From: an uncultured Gammaproteobacteria bacterium | GTDB lineage: Bacteria; Pseudomonadota; Gammaproteobacteria; Pseudomonadales; Azotimanducaceae | Direction of reading: 5' to 3' | Assembly: GCA_913428515.1 (NCBI GenBank) | Contig: CAJYCI010000006.1 | Span: forward strand, 1-32,168 | DNA: 32,168 nt | Shown here: one piece after another, positions 1 through 9,371 of the stretch | Layout of the letters: every line of letters begins with the position of its first letter | How positions within the stretch are numbered: position 1 is the first letter of the stretch | Translations under genes and position numbers: made by a program | Notes under the pieces: generated by a model | Seen by the model: only the letters and a program-made list of their open reading frames with translations | What the model was told of the DNA's origin: nothing | Database searches by the model: none

Positions 1-20
1 GCTTTAGGAAGATTTTAAAG

Positions 21-1244
21 ATGCTTTATTTTGAGCTAGCTTGGAGAAATCTTTTTCGAAACACTCGGCGAACATTATTAACGTGTCTTTTAATCAGCTC
101 AGGCCTAGCAGTTTTAGTATTTGCAGACGGAGCAATACGAGGCATGGAAAAACTCATGATTGGTAGCCTCACTAAAACTCTCCAAGGCGAAGGTCACATA
201 AACCGCACGGGCTTCAGACAAAATTCAGATGTCGATCTGTATTTGGAAAATCCAAGCTCTATCGCGGATCAATTAAGTGATGATGAGAGAGTTGCTGCTT
301 TCAGTGTTAGAGTGCTTTCTGGCGGGATGATTGGATCTCCATATAACTCCGTTGGTGGAGTCATTTATGGTGTTAATGCCGAGCAAGAAAAAAAGGTTAG
401 CAAAATAAAGGATGCTATCGTCGTAGGCGATTATCTTACCGGCAGAAAAAGAGAACTCCTAATTGGAAACAAGATGGCGGCTCTTCTAGAAGTCAGAGCT
501 GGGGACCGGATTGTTTTGACTGCCGCGGATGCCAACAGTAATGAATTAACACAAGACCTCTTTCGTGTTGCAGGGATTTTTAAGTTCGGAAACAGGGAGC
601 TCGATGAAGGAGTAGTATTTATCAACCTCGCTGACGGACAAACATTACTCGGCATGAAAGAGGGCGCACACCAGATCGTGCTGCAATTTAAAGACGAGGC
701 AACCTCCCGAGATAATGAATTCGCTCTCCTAGGCAACAAATCAGCAGAGGACATCGAATGGACGGGGTGGTTAAAGTTGAATCCTTCGATCGGCGCTATG
801 TTGGATTACACAAGTGCCGGGACAACCATAATTGGGTTTATACTTTTTATTTTGATCTCTTTGGGTGTCATCAACTCTCTTTTCATGTCTATATACGAAC
901 GGATCTACGAGTTTGGTGTGCTTAGCGCTATCGGAACTAGTCGTTGGGAAGTTATTAGCTTGGTGCTTTTGGAGGCTCTATTTCTTGGCATCATAAGCTC
1001 TCTGATTGGATTAGTTATTGGGTTTCTTGCAAATTATTACTTTAGTCTGAATGGTCTCCCGCTTGGAGAAATGGAGTTTTCTGGCGTTATGTTTGGAAAC
1101 GGTAATTTATACACAGAACTAGTACCCGATCAGTTCATCTTTTTACCGCTGTATGTAATTTTATTAACTTTGATCACAGCTATTTACCCAGCCGTCTTTG
1201 CGTCAAGAATTATACCAACCGAGGCACTTCAACGCGCACTCTAG
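21..1244 (+). CDS. FtsX/LolC-E/MacB-like ABC transporter permease
   Basis: 407 aa ORF; N-terminal 'ELAWRNLFRNTRRTLLT' typical of FtsX-like permeases; C-terminal hydrophobic helices; followed directly by a LolD-like ATPase. Confidence 0.9.
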   Translation: MLYFELAWRNLFRNTRRTLLTCLLISSGLAVLVFADGAIRGMEKLMIGSLTKTLQGEGHINRTGFRQNSDVDLYLENPSSIADQLSDDERVAAFSVRVLSGGMIGSPYNSVGGVIYGVNAEQEKKVSKIKDAIVVGDYLTGRKRELLIGNKMAALLEVRAGDRIVLTAADANSNELTQDLFRVAGIFKFGNRELDEGVVFINLADGQTLLGMKEGAHQIVLQFKDEATSRDNEFALLGNKSAEDIEWTGWLKLNPSIGAMLDYTSAGTTIIGFILFILISLGVINSLFMSIYERIYEFGVLSAIGTSRWEVISLVLLEALFLGIISSLIGLVIGFLANYYFSLNGLPLGEMEFSGVMFGNGNLYTELVPDQFIFLPLYVILLTLITAIYPAVFASRIIPTEALQRAL

Positions 1245-1245
1245 G

Positions 1246-1938
1246 ATGCGAAACATGAATATTATTAAAACGAGCAATTTATACAAATATTACGGCGTAG
1301 CAGAAACTACTGTCAGAGCAGTAGACGGCGTTAGCTTCGAGATAAAAAGAGGCGAGTTTACCGCAATCATAGGGCCATCAGGATCAGGAAAAACTACGTT
1401 GCTCCATTTAATCGGAGGACTCGATACTCCGGACCAAGGCGAGATAGAACTATCCGATCAAAAGATTGGTGCCATGAGAGGGAACCAACTGTCGGACTTC
1501 CGGCGAGATCACATTGGGTTTATTTTTCAAGCGTACAATCTGATCCCAGTTTTAACCGCGTCAGAAAATATCGAGTATATTATGTTGCTCCAAGGAATAG
1601 AAAAAAAAGAAAGAAAAAAAAGGGTTGACCAGATACTCGAAATAGTTGGACTTTCAGGGCTAGGGGATCGTCGGCCCGCGAAACTTTCGGGAGGCCAGCA
1701 GCAAAGAGTCGCGGTGGCAAGAGCGATGGTATCTAAACCCGATATCATATTAGCGGACGAACCGACTGCCAATCTGGACAGTAAAACAGGAACGAAGCTT
1801 CTTGAAGTGATGCGTGATCTAAATAAAGAATTCGAAATGACTTTTGTTTTTTCTACCCACGACGAAAAGATCATGGATCTCGCCACGCGCTTAATTCACC
1901 TGCGCGACGGGATTATCGAAAAAGATGAACGAAAGTAA
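1246..1938 (+). CDS. LolD/MacB-type ABC transporter ATP-binding protein
   Basis: Walker A 'GPSGSGKTT', signature 'LSGGQQQRVAVARAM', Walker B 'ILADEPTANLD', switch His 'STHDEKIM'. Start at ATG 1246 or 1255 is more plausible than the ORF-track start at 1198, which overlaps the permease. Confidence 0.93.
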   Translation: MRNMNIIKTSNLYKYYGVAETTVRAVDGVSFEIKRGEFTAIIGPSGSGKTTLLHLIGGLDTPDQGEIELSDQKIGAMRGNQLSDFRRDHIGFIFQAYNLIPVLTASENIEYIMLLQGIEKKERKKRVDQILEIVGLSGLGDRRPAKLSGGQQQRVAVARAMVSKPDIILADEPTANLDSKTGTKLLEVMRDLNKEFEMTFVFSTHDEKIMDLATRLIHLRDGIIEKDERK

Positions 1939-1945
1939 ACGTTAA

Positions 1946-3115
1946 ATGCCCTTCCTTTTGCTTGCTCTCTTTGTATTGGCCGAGCCCAACTTAGCGGAAA
2001 TAAGATTGAGCGGATACGCTAAAACTACGCTTCTCGTTAACAAAGTTGAGAAAGCCCCACAGATAGATTTTTCTACATCCTATGAAGCCCAAAATAACTT
2101 CAGAATCATGCTTGATGGATTTCAAAACAATCTTAGTTGGGAAGTGCACTATGAAATGAATCCAATTTTTAGCTCTCAAACATCACTTTCTTCTTCGTTT
2201 GAATCAGGAAATTCTGCTTATCGTGCCTACGATGTGGACAAAATTCTTTCAGGCAGCGAAAGAAAAAATAAAACCTATCAAAACCTCGATCGTCTAAACA
2301 TTCAATTCCAGTTTGACGATAGCGATCTAACCATTGGTAGACAGAGTCTTGATCTCGGTTCTGCTCGGATGATCAAACCAACGGACATCTTTTTACCCTT
2401 CAACCTGCAAACGCTTAACACCGAATATCGGATTGGCGTCGACGCTTTCCGTTATCAAAAACACCTTTCGGAGCTATCAGAAATCGATGTCGGAGTTATT
2501 TTTGGAAGGGAGGGTAAATCTAAGAATTCAGCTGCCTACCTAAGAATTCAGACAAATTTTCGTGGAGCCGACCTGAAAGTCTCTATGATCGAATATGCTA
2601 GGCAAACTCTTTACAGTTTTGGGATAGAGACAGCAATAAAAGAATCTGGGTTCTGGTTTGAATTAGCTGATGTGAAGGGTGATGAGCATTACACGCTTGT
2701 TTCTTTGGGTTTTGACCGTGCCCTCTCTGAGACACTATTTGCTCAGATCGAGTATCATCACAATGGTGCTGGTACGGATGATCCGGTTGCGTATACCCAA
2801 AAAGTTAATGAAATAGCCTACACCAAAGGAGGAGTGACTCTGTTTGGTAACGATTACCTCTTCCCATCGATCTCGGCTCAAATCTCGCCTTTATTCAACA
2901 TTTCTGTTGGAGCTGTGTTTAACCTCACCGATAAATCCGCTTTCGTCTCGGTGCTTGGAGAATGGAGCGCTACCGAAAATTTCTATATCGACTTGGGATG
3001 GTACCATTTTTCGGGAAGAGATTTTTTGGAATCACCAAGCGGGACCCTTACTTTGGGGTCCGAATATGGACTGAACTCAGACATGGTATTCACAACGTTA
3101 AAGTACTATTTTTAG
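1946..3115 (+). CDS. Predicted outer-membrane beta-barrel (porin-like) protein
   Basis: 389 aa; short hydrophobic N-terminus 'MPFLLLALFVLAEPNLAE' consistent with a signal peptide; alternating amphipathic strands; ends '..TTLKYYF' with the terminal aromatic expected for BAM substrates. Confidence 0.7.
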   Translation: MPFLLLALFVLAEPNLAEIRLSGYAKTTLLVNKVEKAPQIDFSTSYEAQNNFRIMLDGFQNNLSWEVHYEMNPIFSSQTSLSSSFESGNSAYRAYDVDKILSGSERKNKTYQNLDRLNIQFQFDDSDLTIGRQSLDLGSARMIKPTDIFLPFNLQTLNTEYRIGVDAFRYQKHLSELSEIDVGVIFGREGKSKNSAAYLRIQTNFRGADLKVSMIEYARQTLYSFGIETAIKESGFWFELADVKGDEHYTLVSLGFDRALSETLFAQIEYHHNGAGTDDPVAYTQKVNEIAYTKGGVTLFGNDYLFPSISAQISPLFNISVGAVFNLTDKSAFVSVLGEWSATENFYIDLGWYHFSGRDFLESPSGTLTLGSEYGLNSDMVFTTLKYYF

Positions 3116-3133
3116 AAAATACGAGGATTAAAA

Positions 3134-3970
3134 ATGACTAATTACTTAAAGGATAAAGTAGTTATTGTGACTGGCGCTGCGGCCGGTTTTGGTGAGATTC
3201 TGAGTCGAAAAATTTCATCGATGGGCGGGAAAATTGTTGCGGTAGATATCGACCAGCAAGGTCTAAAAAAAATAACCGAAGATGTGAAAGATAGAGGGGG
3301 TGAGATTATTGGCGTGGCGACTGATGTTACCGATAGAAATCAAATGCGGCATCTAGCAGACGAAGCGGTGAAGGAGTTTGATGCCATTGACATTCTGATA
3401 AACAACGCCGGAATTATGCCGCTCGCATTTTATTCAGACCATCAAAACGCCGAAGACTCCTGGGAGAAGTGTATAGATATTAACATTAAAGGAGTGTTGA
3501 ACGGCATCACCTCAGTCCATGATCAGATGATCAAACAGGGGGAAGGCCATATAGTCAATCTTGCTTCTATTTACGGCAACTATCCGACAGCAGGGGGAGG
3601 GGTCTATGGCGCGACAAAGGCTGCTGTTATATTTTTATCTGAATCCCTGAGGATCGAATCTCAAGGAAAAATCAAAGTGACTATCGTTAGGCCGACGGGG
3701 GTCCCAGCAACAAATCTGGGGGCCGGCATTATCAATCCAGCAGCAGTGACAGGACTGCTCGGAGAAAATACCGCTTCATATATGAGCAAATTTGAAGCGG
3801 CAGAAGCCGGACAACTTCCCGCTTCGATGACAGATATAAACCACATTGAATACTTCGCCCTTGATCCAGAATCACTTGTCGATCAAATCATTTATGCAAT
3901 AAATCAACCTAAAGGCGTGGCGATATCAGACATCACCGTGCGAGCGTCAGGAGATGGATATGTGATTTAG
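3134..3970 (+). CDS. Short-chain dehydrogenase/reductase (SDR)
   Basis: 'VTGAAAGFGE' cofactor motif, 'NNAGIMP', catalytic 'YGATKAA'. Confidence 0.9.
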   Translation: MTNYLKDKVVIVTGAAAGFGEILSRKISSMGGKIVAVDIDQQGLKKITEDVKDRGGEIIGVATDVTDRNQMRHLADEAVKEFDAIDILINNAGIMPLAFYSDHQNAEDSWEKCIDINIKGVLNGITSVHDQMIKQGEGHIVNLASIYGNYPTAGGGVYGATKAAVIFLSESLRIESQGKIKVTIVRPTGVPATNLGAGIINPAAVTGLLGENTASYMSKFEAAEAGQLPASMTDINHIEYFALDPESLVDQIIYAINQPKGVAISDITVRASGDGYVI

Positions 3971-4359
3971 ACAAGTCCAAAAAAAATAGCTACGCAAACA
4001 AACGACAAAATCGAGATGATTAGAAACGTTCCTTGAGCGCCAATTAAACGAGGATAATTTGCTCCCTCTTTAGTTCCGAGACCATAGGCGTGCATTAACC
4101 TACAAAGGAAAAGGGCTGCCCCAAACACATGAACAAATTCTCCAGGCGCCCCCTGAACCTCTATGAGAAAAAGAAGTAGCAGAGCTAGCGGAACATTTTC
4201 AACAAAATTAGCTTGGACTCTCAAAGCCGCGTCTGGCTGCCATTCTGGAACTTTGTCACTGCGAAGTCTGACATACAAAACAAAGTTAGCAAGAAATACA
4301 GCAAAAAGACCGTGCAAACCAATGTACAAGCTGGCGACTGGCAATGATAAAGAGTCCAT
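3967..4359 (-). CDS. MAPEG-family-like membrane protein
   Basis: 130 aa, about four hydrophobic segments; 'RVQANFVENVPLALLLLFLIE' resembles the conserved MAPEG motif (RxxxNxxE). Confidence 0.75.
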   Translation of the reverse strand: MDSLSLPVASLYIGLHGLFAVFLANFVLYVRLRSDKVPEWQPDAALRVQANFVENVPLALLLLFLIEVQGAPGEFVHVFGAALFLCRLMHAYGLGTKEGANYPRLIGAQGTFLIISILSFVCVAIFFGLV

Positions 4360-4583
4360 TAATTTAAACCTCCTAAGAAGATCTGAACTACTCCTAAGAT
4401 GGTTAAGACGAGTCCGATATAACTATACTGGTCCAACCAAAATATTTGAAAAGCCCTAGGAGAACCTTTTTCAAAATCTGGTTTTTTACCTGCCCGAAGA
4501 GCCCAAGGTAGATTTCCTACCCACAAGATAAGAAGACCGTGAGATAAAAAACCTAACCCTGATGCGACTAACCAAATATTCAT
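4359..4583 (-). CDS. Small hypothetical membrane protein
   Basis: 74 aa with two hydrophobic segments; AGGAGG-like site upstream; its stop overlaps the MAPEG start (TAATG). Confidence 0.65.
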   Translation of the reverse strand: MNIWLVASGLGFLSHGLLILWVGNLPWALRAGKKPDFEKGSPRAFQIFWLDQYSYIGLVLTILGVVQIFLGGLN

Positions 4584-4612
4584 GTGCCTCCTTTCATCCG
4601 TTTATAGTAAAG

Positions 4613-5908
4613 CTACGCATCAAACGCTTCTTTTGCTTTTAAGTCTGTGCGAAGAGTTTTTGAACCAAGATAATAGTGGAAAGCGGACCAGAAGTTGCCT
4701 GCCACCGCTAAAGTCAGTAACGAATATCTAATGGACTCTTCCCCGAATTCTGGTCTCCAAAGGTCTGAGAGGAATCCAGCGAACAAGGGTCCCAACCCTA
4801 AACCTATTAGGTTAAGAATGAATAAGAGAATCGCCGATGCAAGGCTCCGCATGACAAGCGGTGAGAGGGTTTGAGTCATAGCGAAAGTCGGGCCAAGGTA
4901 CATTGGCCCAAGAATCGCTCCTGGAATAGCTAAAAGGATTGCCAAATAGGGATCGCCCGTCGTATAAAAAAGCGCCGCGAACGGAACCGATATAATTGTT
5001 GCTATCCCAGGAACCCACAAATACCAGCGTCTGTCCTTTACCCCCAGCCTATCGCTCAAATATCCCCCTAGATATGTGCCGATAACACCTGTTAGCCCAA
5101 TGAAAAAAAGATAGGTAGAGGTTTCTGCAAGACCGAATCCATGGACACGCATGAAAAATGACGGCAGGAACAAGGCAACTCCATACCCCACAAAAGCATG
5201 GAGAGATCCCGCAAAGGACATGTGCCGAAACGAGTTTAGCTTCCACATGAATTGGAGAGTCTCTTTCAGAGGCACTTCCTCTTTCCTCTGGGGAACCCCG
5301 CCCGGTTCTGAATAGCCTCGAGGAGGTTCTTTGATTGTTAAAAAAAAGATCAACGCAAGCAGGATGCCGGGAAAGCCTACAACCAAGAATGCTATTCTCC
5401 AACCAAAGTACTCCCCAACCCAGCCACCAATCAATGTTCCAAGAGCGCCTCCAATAGGGATGCCCAGTGAATAGATTGATAGCGCCGTAGCCCTTTTTCG
5501 CTCAGGGTACAAGTCCGCAATCAATGAATGAATCGGTGGGGAGCATCCCGCTTCTCCTATACCTACACCAATCCTCGCAACCAGCAACATTCCAAAACTT
5601 TTAGCTGTTGATGTGAATACAGTCATGACACTCCATATAACTATGGCAAGCGAAACGATATTCTTTCTGACTCCGACATCAGCCCATCTAGCTATGGGGA
5701 TTCCTGCAAAGGTATAAAAAATCGCGAAAGCTATCCCACCTAGCAAACCTAGCTGCGTATCGGACAATGAAATTTCAGCTCTTATGGGCTCAATCAGTAT
5801 TGAAAAGATTTGACGATCAATGAAATTGACGATGTAAACCATTAGGAAAAGCGATAGGGCGTATGATCGATAAAACGGAGTGGGATCGAAGTCTTTTTTA
5901 TTATTCAA
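4613..5908 (-). CDS. MFS transporter (spinster-like)
   Basis: 431 aa; 'NFIDRQIFSILIEPIRAEISLSDTQLGLLGG' and 'RIGVGIGEAGCSPP' typical of this MFS subgroup; apparent TTG start. Confidence 0.9.
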   Translation of the reverse strand: MNNKKDFDPTPFYRSYALSLFLMVYIVNFIDRQIFSILIEPIRAEISLSDTQLGLLGGIAFAIFYTFAGIPIARWADVGVRKNIVSLAIVIWSVMTVFTSTAKSFGMLLVARIGVGIGEAGCSPPIHSLIADLYPERKRATALSIYSLGIPIGGALGTLIGGWVGEYFGWRIAFLVVGFPGILLALIFFLTIKEPPRGYSEPGGVPQRKEEVPLKETLQFMWKLNSFRHMSFAGSLHAFVGYGVALFLPSFFMRVHGFGLAETSTYLFFIGLTGVIGTYLGGYLSDRLGVKDRRWYLWVPGIATIISVPFAALFYTTGDPYLAILLAIPGAILGPMYLGPTFAMTQTLSPLVMRSLASAILLFILNLIGLGLGPLFAGFLSDLWRPEFGEESIRYSLLTLAVAGNFWSAFHYYLGSKTLRTDLKAKEAFDA

Positions 5909-6038
5909 GGCAAACCAACTAATCTGCTTTATTAGACATTTCGGAACGTCACTATTAATAGCACGAACAATGGCAGAGGGACCAGCGTTTTATATTTTGA
6001 TCTAGCGGCAGAGGTTCTGCGCTAAACACTTGAAAAAA

Positions 6039-6527
6039 CTAAATCCCTTCTTTTCCATATATTGCTGAAGGGCCAGGACCACCTGGCGCCAGTCTCCCTT
6101 CTCCACCGAAGTGGCCTTTGCCAGGAACGAAATTTACCTCGACCCGAATACCATCTGGATCCTCAAACAAAATAGAATAGTATCCAGGCGCAAAATGGTC
6201 TCCTTGTTCGGGACAACGAACTATATGGCAGTCAGGCGCTCCTTTGAGAAATTGGTAAATACTATCTACATCTTCCCTGCATTTCGCCCGAAAACAGAAG
6301 TGATGCAAGCCTACCTGATCCTGATCAAAAACCGCGACTTTTTTTCCGTCCGGGGCTTCCCTTATTAGAATCCCAGTTCGGCTTCCTATGCAGTACAAAG
6401 TCGTTGCATTTTTTACTAAGGTTTTCATTTCTAAAAAATGACACAGGGATTCCCAAAAAGGTAAGCTTTTTTTGATATCGTTCACCGTCATTTGTATATG
6501 CGCGATCCCGTTAACTTCTACTGTCAT
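6039..6527 (-). CDS. VOC/glyoxalase-family protein
   Basis: 'NGIAHIQMTVNDIKKSLPFWESL', 'GLHHFCFRA', 'FEDPDGIRVEVNFVPG'. Homologous part begins at ATG 6525-6527; the longer ORF start at 6704 looks spurious. Confidence 0.85.
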   Translation of the reverse strand: MTVEVNGIAHIQMTVNDIKKSLPFWESLCHFLEMKTLVKNATTLYCIGSRTGILIREAPDGKKVAVFDQDQVGLHHFCFRAKCREDVDSIYQFLKGAPDCHIVRCPEQGDHFAPGYYSILFEDPDGIRVEVNFVPGKGHFGGEGRLAPGGPGPSAIYGKEGI

Positions 6528-6657
6528 TTTTACATCTCTTCTTGATTGATTAGTTTTTCCAAAAGCTATCTTGAAAACCCTAAAACTTTGACAAAACAAA
6601 AGGGTGGAGCAACTATACCACTTGCCTAATTGATTTATGGGAAAGTAAGATTTTTTA

Positions 6658-7665
6658 ATGAAAAATCGTAAAAGAAATATACAAGTTTTCTTCGGCGCTC
6701 TCACTTACAAGCACTACCTTGGAATTATCCTCGGTGCTTTCTTGACACTAACTGGCGGAGTCCTTCAATTCTACGAATCTAAAGCAACTGAAAATAACCA
6801 AGACAACCGTCAAGCAGAACCTTCTTTCGCCGAGACAATAAAAGAAAGAGGCGAGATAAATATCAAAGGCATTATTTACAGAGGTGCCCTCACAGATAAT
6901 CTAAGCGGGTTTGGTGAAATTATTTGGCCTGATCTGATTTCGTATAGAGGAGAAATAAAAAAGGGGTTCCCGGACGGGGAAGGTGAAATGCATTACCCTG
7001 GCGGTAAAACCTATCGCGGGAGGCTTGAACAAGGAAAAATTCAGGGCTTCGGGGAAATGCAATGGTCAGACGGGCGATCATACCGAGGAGAATTCAGAGA
7101 TGGCATTATTTCGGGAAAAGGTGATTTCATTGATGCCAATGGAGAACGATTTACGGGCGACTTCCGAGATGAGAAGCCGCACGGAAAGGGAACATTATTC
7201 TCACGCGATTCAAGTATTTATATGGGCCAAATGCAAAATGGATTAAAGCAGGGAAGAGGAACGCTGGCTTTTTCGGACGGAGGTCTTTACGAGGGTTCAT
7301 TTGTAAAAAATCAGATGCATGGGTTAGGAGAATATACCTCTTCCGATGGAGAAACCTATAAAGGCAATTTTAAGAACGGGCAAAGAGACGGTTTTGGGCT
7401 TTCAACTTTTAGAGATGGGCGTGTCTACGAAGGGCAGTTTTCTAATGATAAACCTCAGGGAGAAGGAAAAGAAAGCTGGCCAGACGGGCGAGAGTACGAA
7501 GGAAACTGGATTGAAGGGTTTTTGCAAGGACAGGGAAAGTTATCTCTTGAGGAAGGGGAAGTTTATAAGGGCCTGTTTAAAGATGGTAAGATTGAAGGCT
7601 CAGGTGTTTGCGAAAACCAGGGAGAAAAAATTTCTTGCACTTATTTTGTAAAGAGAGGTTTGTAA
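6658..7665 (+). CDS. Membrane-anchored MORN-repeat protein
   Basis: 335 aa; N-terminal basic segment plus a hydrophobic helix, then about 11 tandem ~23-aa units of the form Y.G.F..G...G.G......G. Confidence 0.9.
   Translation: MKNRKRNIQVFFGALTYKHYLGIILGAFLTLTGGVLQFYESKATENNQDNRQAEPSFAETIKERGEINIKGIIYRGALTDNLSGFGEIIWPDLISYRGEIKKGFPDGEGEMHYPGGKTYRGRLEQGKIQGFGEMQWSDGRSYRGEFRDGIISGKGDFIDANGERFTGDFRDEKPHGKGTLFSRDSSIYMGQMQNGLKQGRGTLAFSDGGLYEGSFVKNQMHGLGEYTSSDGETYKGNFKNGQRDGFGLSTFRDGRVYEGQFSNDKPQGEGKESWPDGREYEGNWIEGFLQGQGKLSLEEGEVYKGLFKDGKIEGSGVCENQGEKISCTYFVKRGL
6877..7635 (+). repeat. Tandem MORN repeats (about 11 units, ~69 bp period)
   Basis: Translated units read directly: YRGALTDNLSGFGEIIWPDLIS / YRGEIKKGFPDGEGEMHYPGGKT / YRGRLEQGKIQGFGEMQWSDGRS / ... 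/ YKGLFKDGKIEGSGVCENQGEK. Confidence 0.85.
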
Positions 7666-7759
7666 AACTGCACATCCAAAGAATTTCCTATGTAAAAAAG
7701 CTTTGGCAGATCTGCTCTATATTTCAAGAGATAAAGTTTAAGAGCTGAATGAAAAGATT

Positions 7760-9367
7760 ATGAAAGAGTTTGACTTTATTATCGTCGGTGCTGGAACCGC
7801 CGGATGCACCGTCGCAAATCGATTAACAGCAAGCGGAAGCTACTCGGTATTGTTATTAGAGGCAGGAAAAAAAGATAGTAACTTCTGGATAAATATCCCT
7901 GTGGGTTATTTGTTTACCATTAATAATCCAGAGACCGACTGGTGTTACAAGACCGAAGAAGAGACGGGACTAAATAATAGAAGAATTGGATATGCTCGCG
8001 GTAAAGTATTAGGGGGTTGTTCGTCTATTAATGCAATGATTTACATGCGAGGGCAAGACACTGATTACAACCACTGGGCTCAGCTTGGAAACCGCGGTTG
8101 GTCTTGGGACGAAGTACTTCCTTTCTTTAAGAAGTCTGAAGATTACCAGCACGGTCAAGATGATTTCCATGGAAAAGGGGGAGAGTTAAAAGTTCAAGAG
8201 CGAAGAGTGGATTGGGAGATATTGGATGCATGGAGAGATGCTGCGGCCGAATCAGGTATACCAAAGATTGCCGAATTTAACCGCGGAGATAATTTCGGCA
8301 ATGCATACTTTCAAATGAACCAAAATATAGGCGTGAGGTGGAACGCCAGAAAAGCCTTCCTCGATCCGGCGAAAGGGAGAAAAAATCTAACCGTGCTCAC
8401 CGAAGCGCATGTAGAGAAACTTATCATCGATCGCGAAGACGGTGAGCTCAGGTGCAAAGGTGTAGAGGTGTCAACTAGAAATGGCAAGGAAACGTTTCAA
8501 GCGAGAAAAGAAGTCATATTGAGTGCAGGCGCAGTAGCTTCTCCTCAAATCCTCCAGATTTCTGGAATTGGACGGAAAGAAACTTTAAATAACTATGGTA
8601 TACAAGTTCTCTCCGACTTGAGGGGTGTTGGGAGAAACTTGCAGGATCATCTGCAAATTAGGACGGTTTATAAAGTGCAAAACACAGTTACGCTGAACGA
8701 GAAAGTCAATTCTTTAGCGGGGCTGGCGAAAATGGGGCTTGAGTATTTACTTCTCAAGCGAGGTCCTCTCACTATGCCGCCCTCCCAGCTTGGTGCGTTC
8801 GCCTCAACGAGCACTAAATATCAGAACGCAAATATAGAATGGCATGTGCAACCCCTTTCGCTCGACAAATTTGGCGAGCCTCTCCACAAATTTAATGCAA
8901 TTACCCCAGCTGTTTGCAATTTAAGGCCTACAAGCCGAGGCGAAATAACGATAAAAAGTGGTCGAGCTGACGAGCACCCAACTATAAAATTGAATTACTT
9001 ATCCACTGCCGAGGATCAGGAAATAGCGGTGGAGGGATTGAAATTTACCAGAAGAATTATGAAAGCAGGGGCCCTTAAAAGATTTGAGCCAAGTGAATGG
9101 CTACCCGGGGAACAAGCCAAAAGCGACTTGGACCTTCTTGACGCAGCTAGGGAGCTAGGCACGACTATTTTTCATCCGGTGGGCACTTGCAAGATGGGAA
9201 GTGATAGAGAGGCTGTTGTGGATGACAGACTGCGGGTTCGAGGACTCCCCTCAGTCAGAGTGATCGACGCTTCCATTATGCCAACAATTACCTCAGGAAA
9301 TACTAATGCGCCGACAGTGATGATCGCTGAAAAAGGGGCTCAGTTTATTTTGGACCATTACGGATAG
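7760..9367 (+). CDS. GMC oxidoreductase (choline/alcohol dehydrogenase-like)
   Basis: 'DFIIVGAGTAGCTVANRL' FAD motif, 'GGCSSINAMIYMRG', C-terminal 'HPVGTCKMG' and 'DASIMPTITSGNTNAPTVMIAEKGA'. Confidence 0.95.
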   Translation: MKEFDFIIVGAGTAGCTVANRLTASGSYSVLLLEAGKKDSNFWINIPVGYLFTINNPETDWCYKTEEETGLNNRRIGYARGKVLGGCSSINAMIYMRGQDTDYNHWAQLGNRGWSWDEVLPFFKKSEDYQHGQDDFHGKGGELKVQERRVDWEILDAWRDAAAESGIPKIAEFNRGDNFGNAYFQMNQNIGVRWNARKAFLDPAKGRKNLTVLTEAHVEKLIIDREDGELRCKGVEVSTRNGKETFQARKEVILSAGAVASPQILQISGIGRKETLNNYGIQVLSDLRGVGRNLQDHLQIRTVYKVQNTVTLNEKVNSLAGLAKMGLEYLLLKRGPLTMPPSQLGAFASTSTKYQNANIEWHVQPLSLDKFGEPLHKFNAITPAVCNLRPTSRGEITIKSGRADEHPTIKLNYLSTAEDQEIAVEGLKFTRRIMKAGALKRFEPSEWLPGEQAKSDLDLLDAARELGTTIFHPVGTCKMGSDREAVVDDRLRVRGLPSVRVIDASIMPTITSGNTNAPTVMIAEKGAQFILDHYG

Positions 9368-9371
9368 CTAA

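Noticed and set aside
431-754. Antisense ORFs listed in the track inside clear genes (for example 431-754, 1527-1886, 5049-5402, 25458-25913, 27592-28044).
   Set aside because: They lie opposite strongly supported genes and have compositions typical of reverse-strand artefacts.
6983-7651. Alternate-frame plus-strand ORFs inside the MORN gene (6983-7246, 7346-7651).
   Set aside because: They are long only because the periodic repeat sequence avoids stops in a shifted frame; MORN periodicity is in the main frame.
6658-7665. MORN repeat tract considered as a tandem DNA repeat or CRISPR-like array.
   Set aside because: The units diverge at DNA level and are conserved at protein level; no identical direct repeats with unique spacers.
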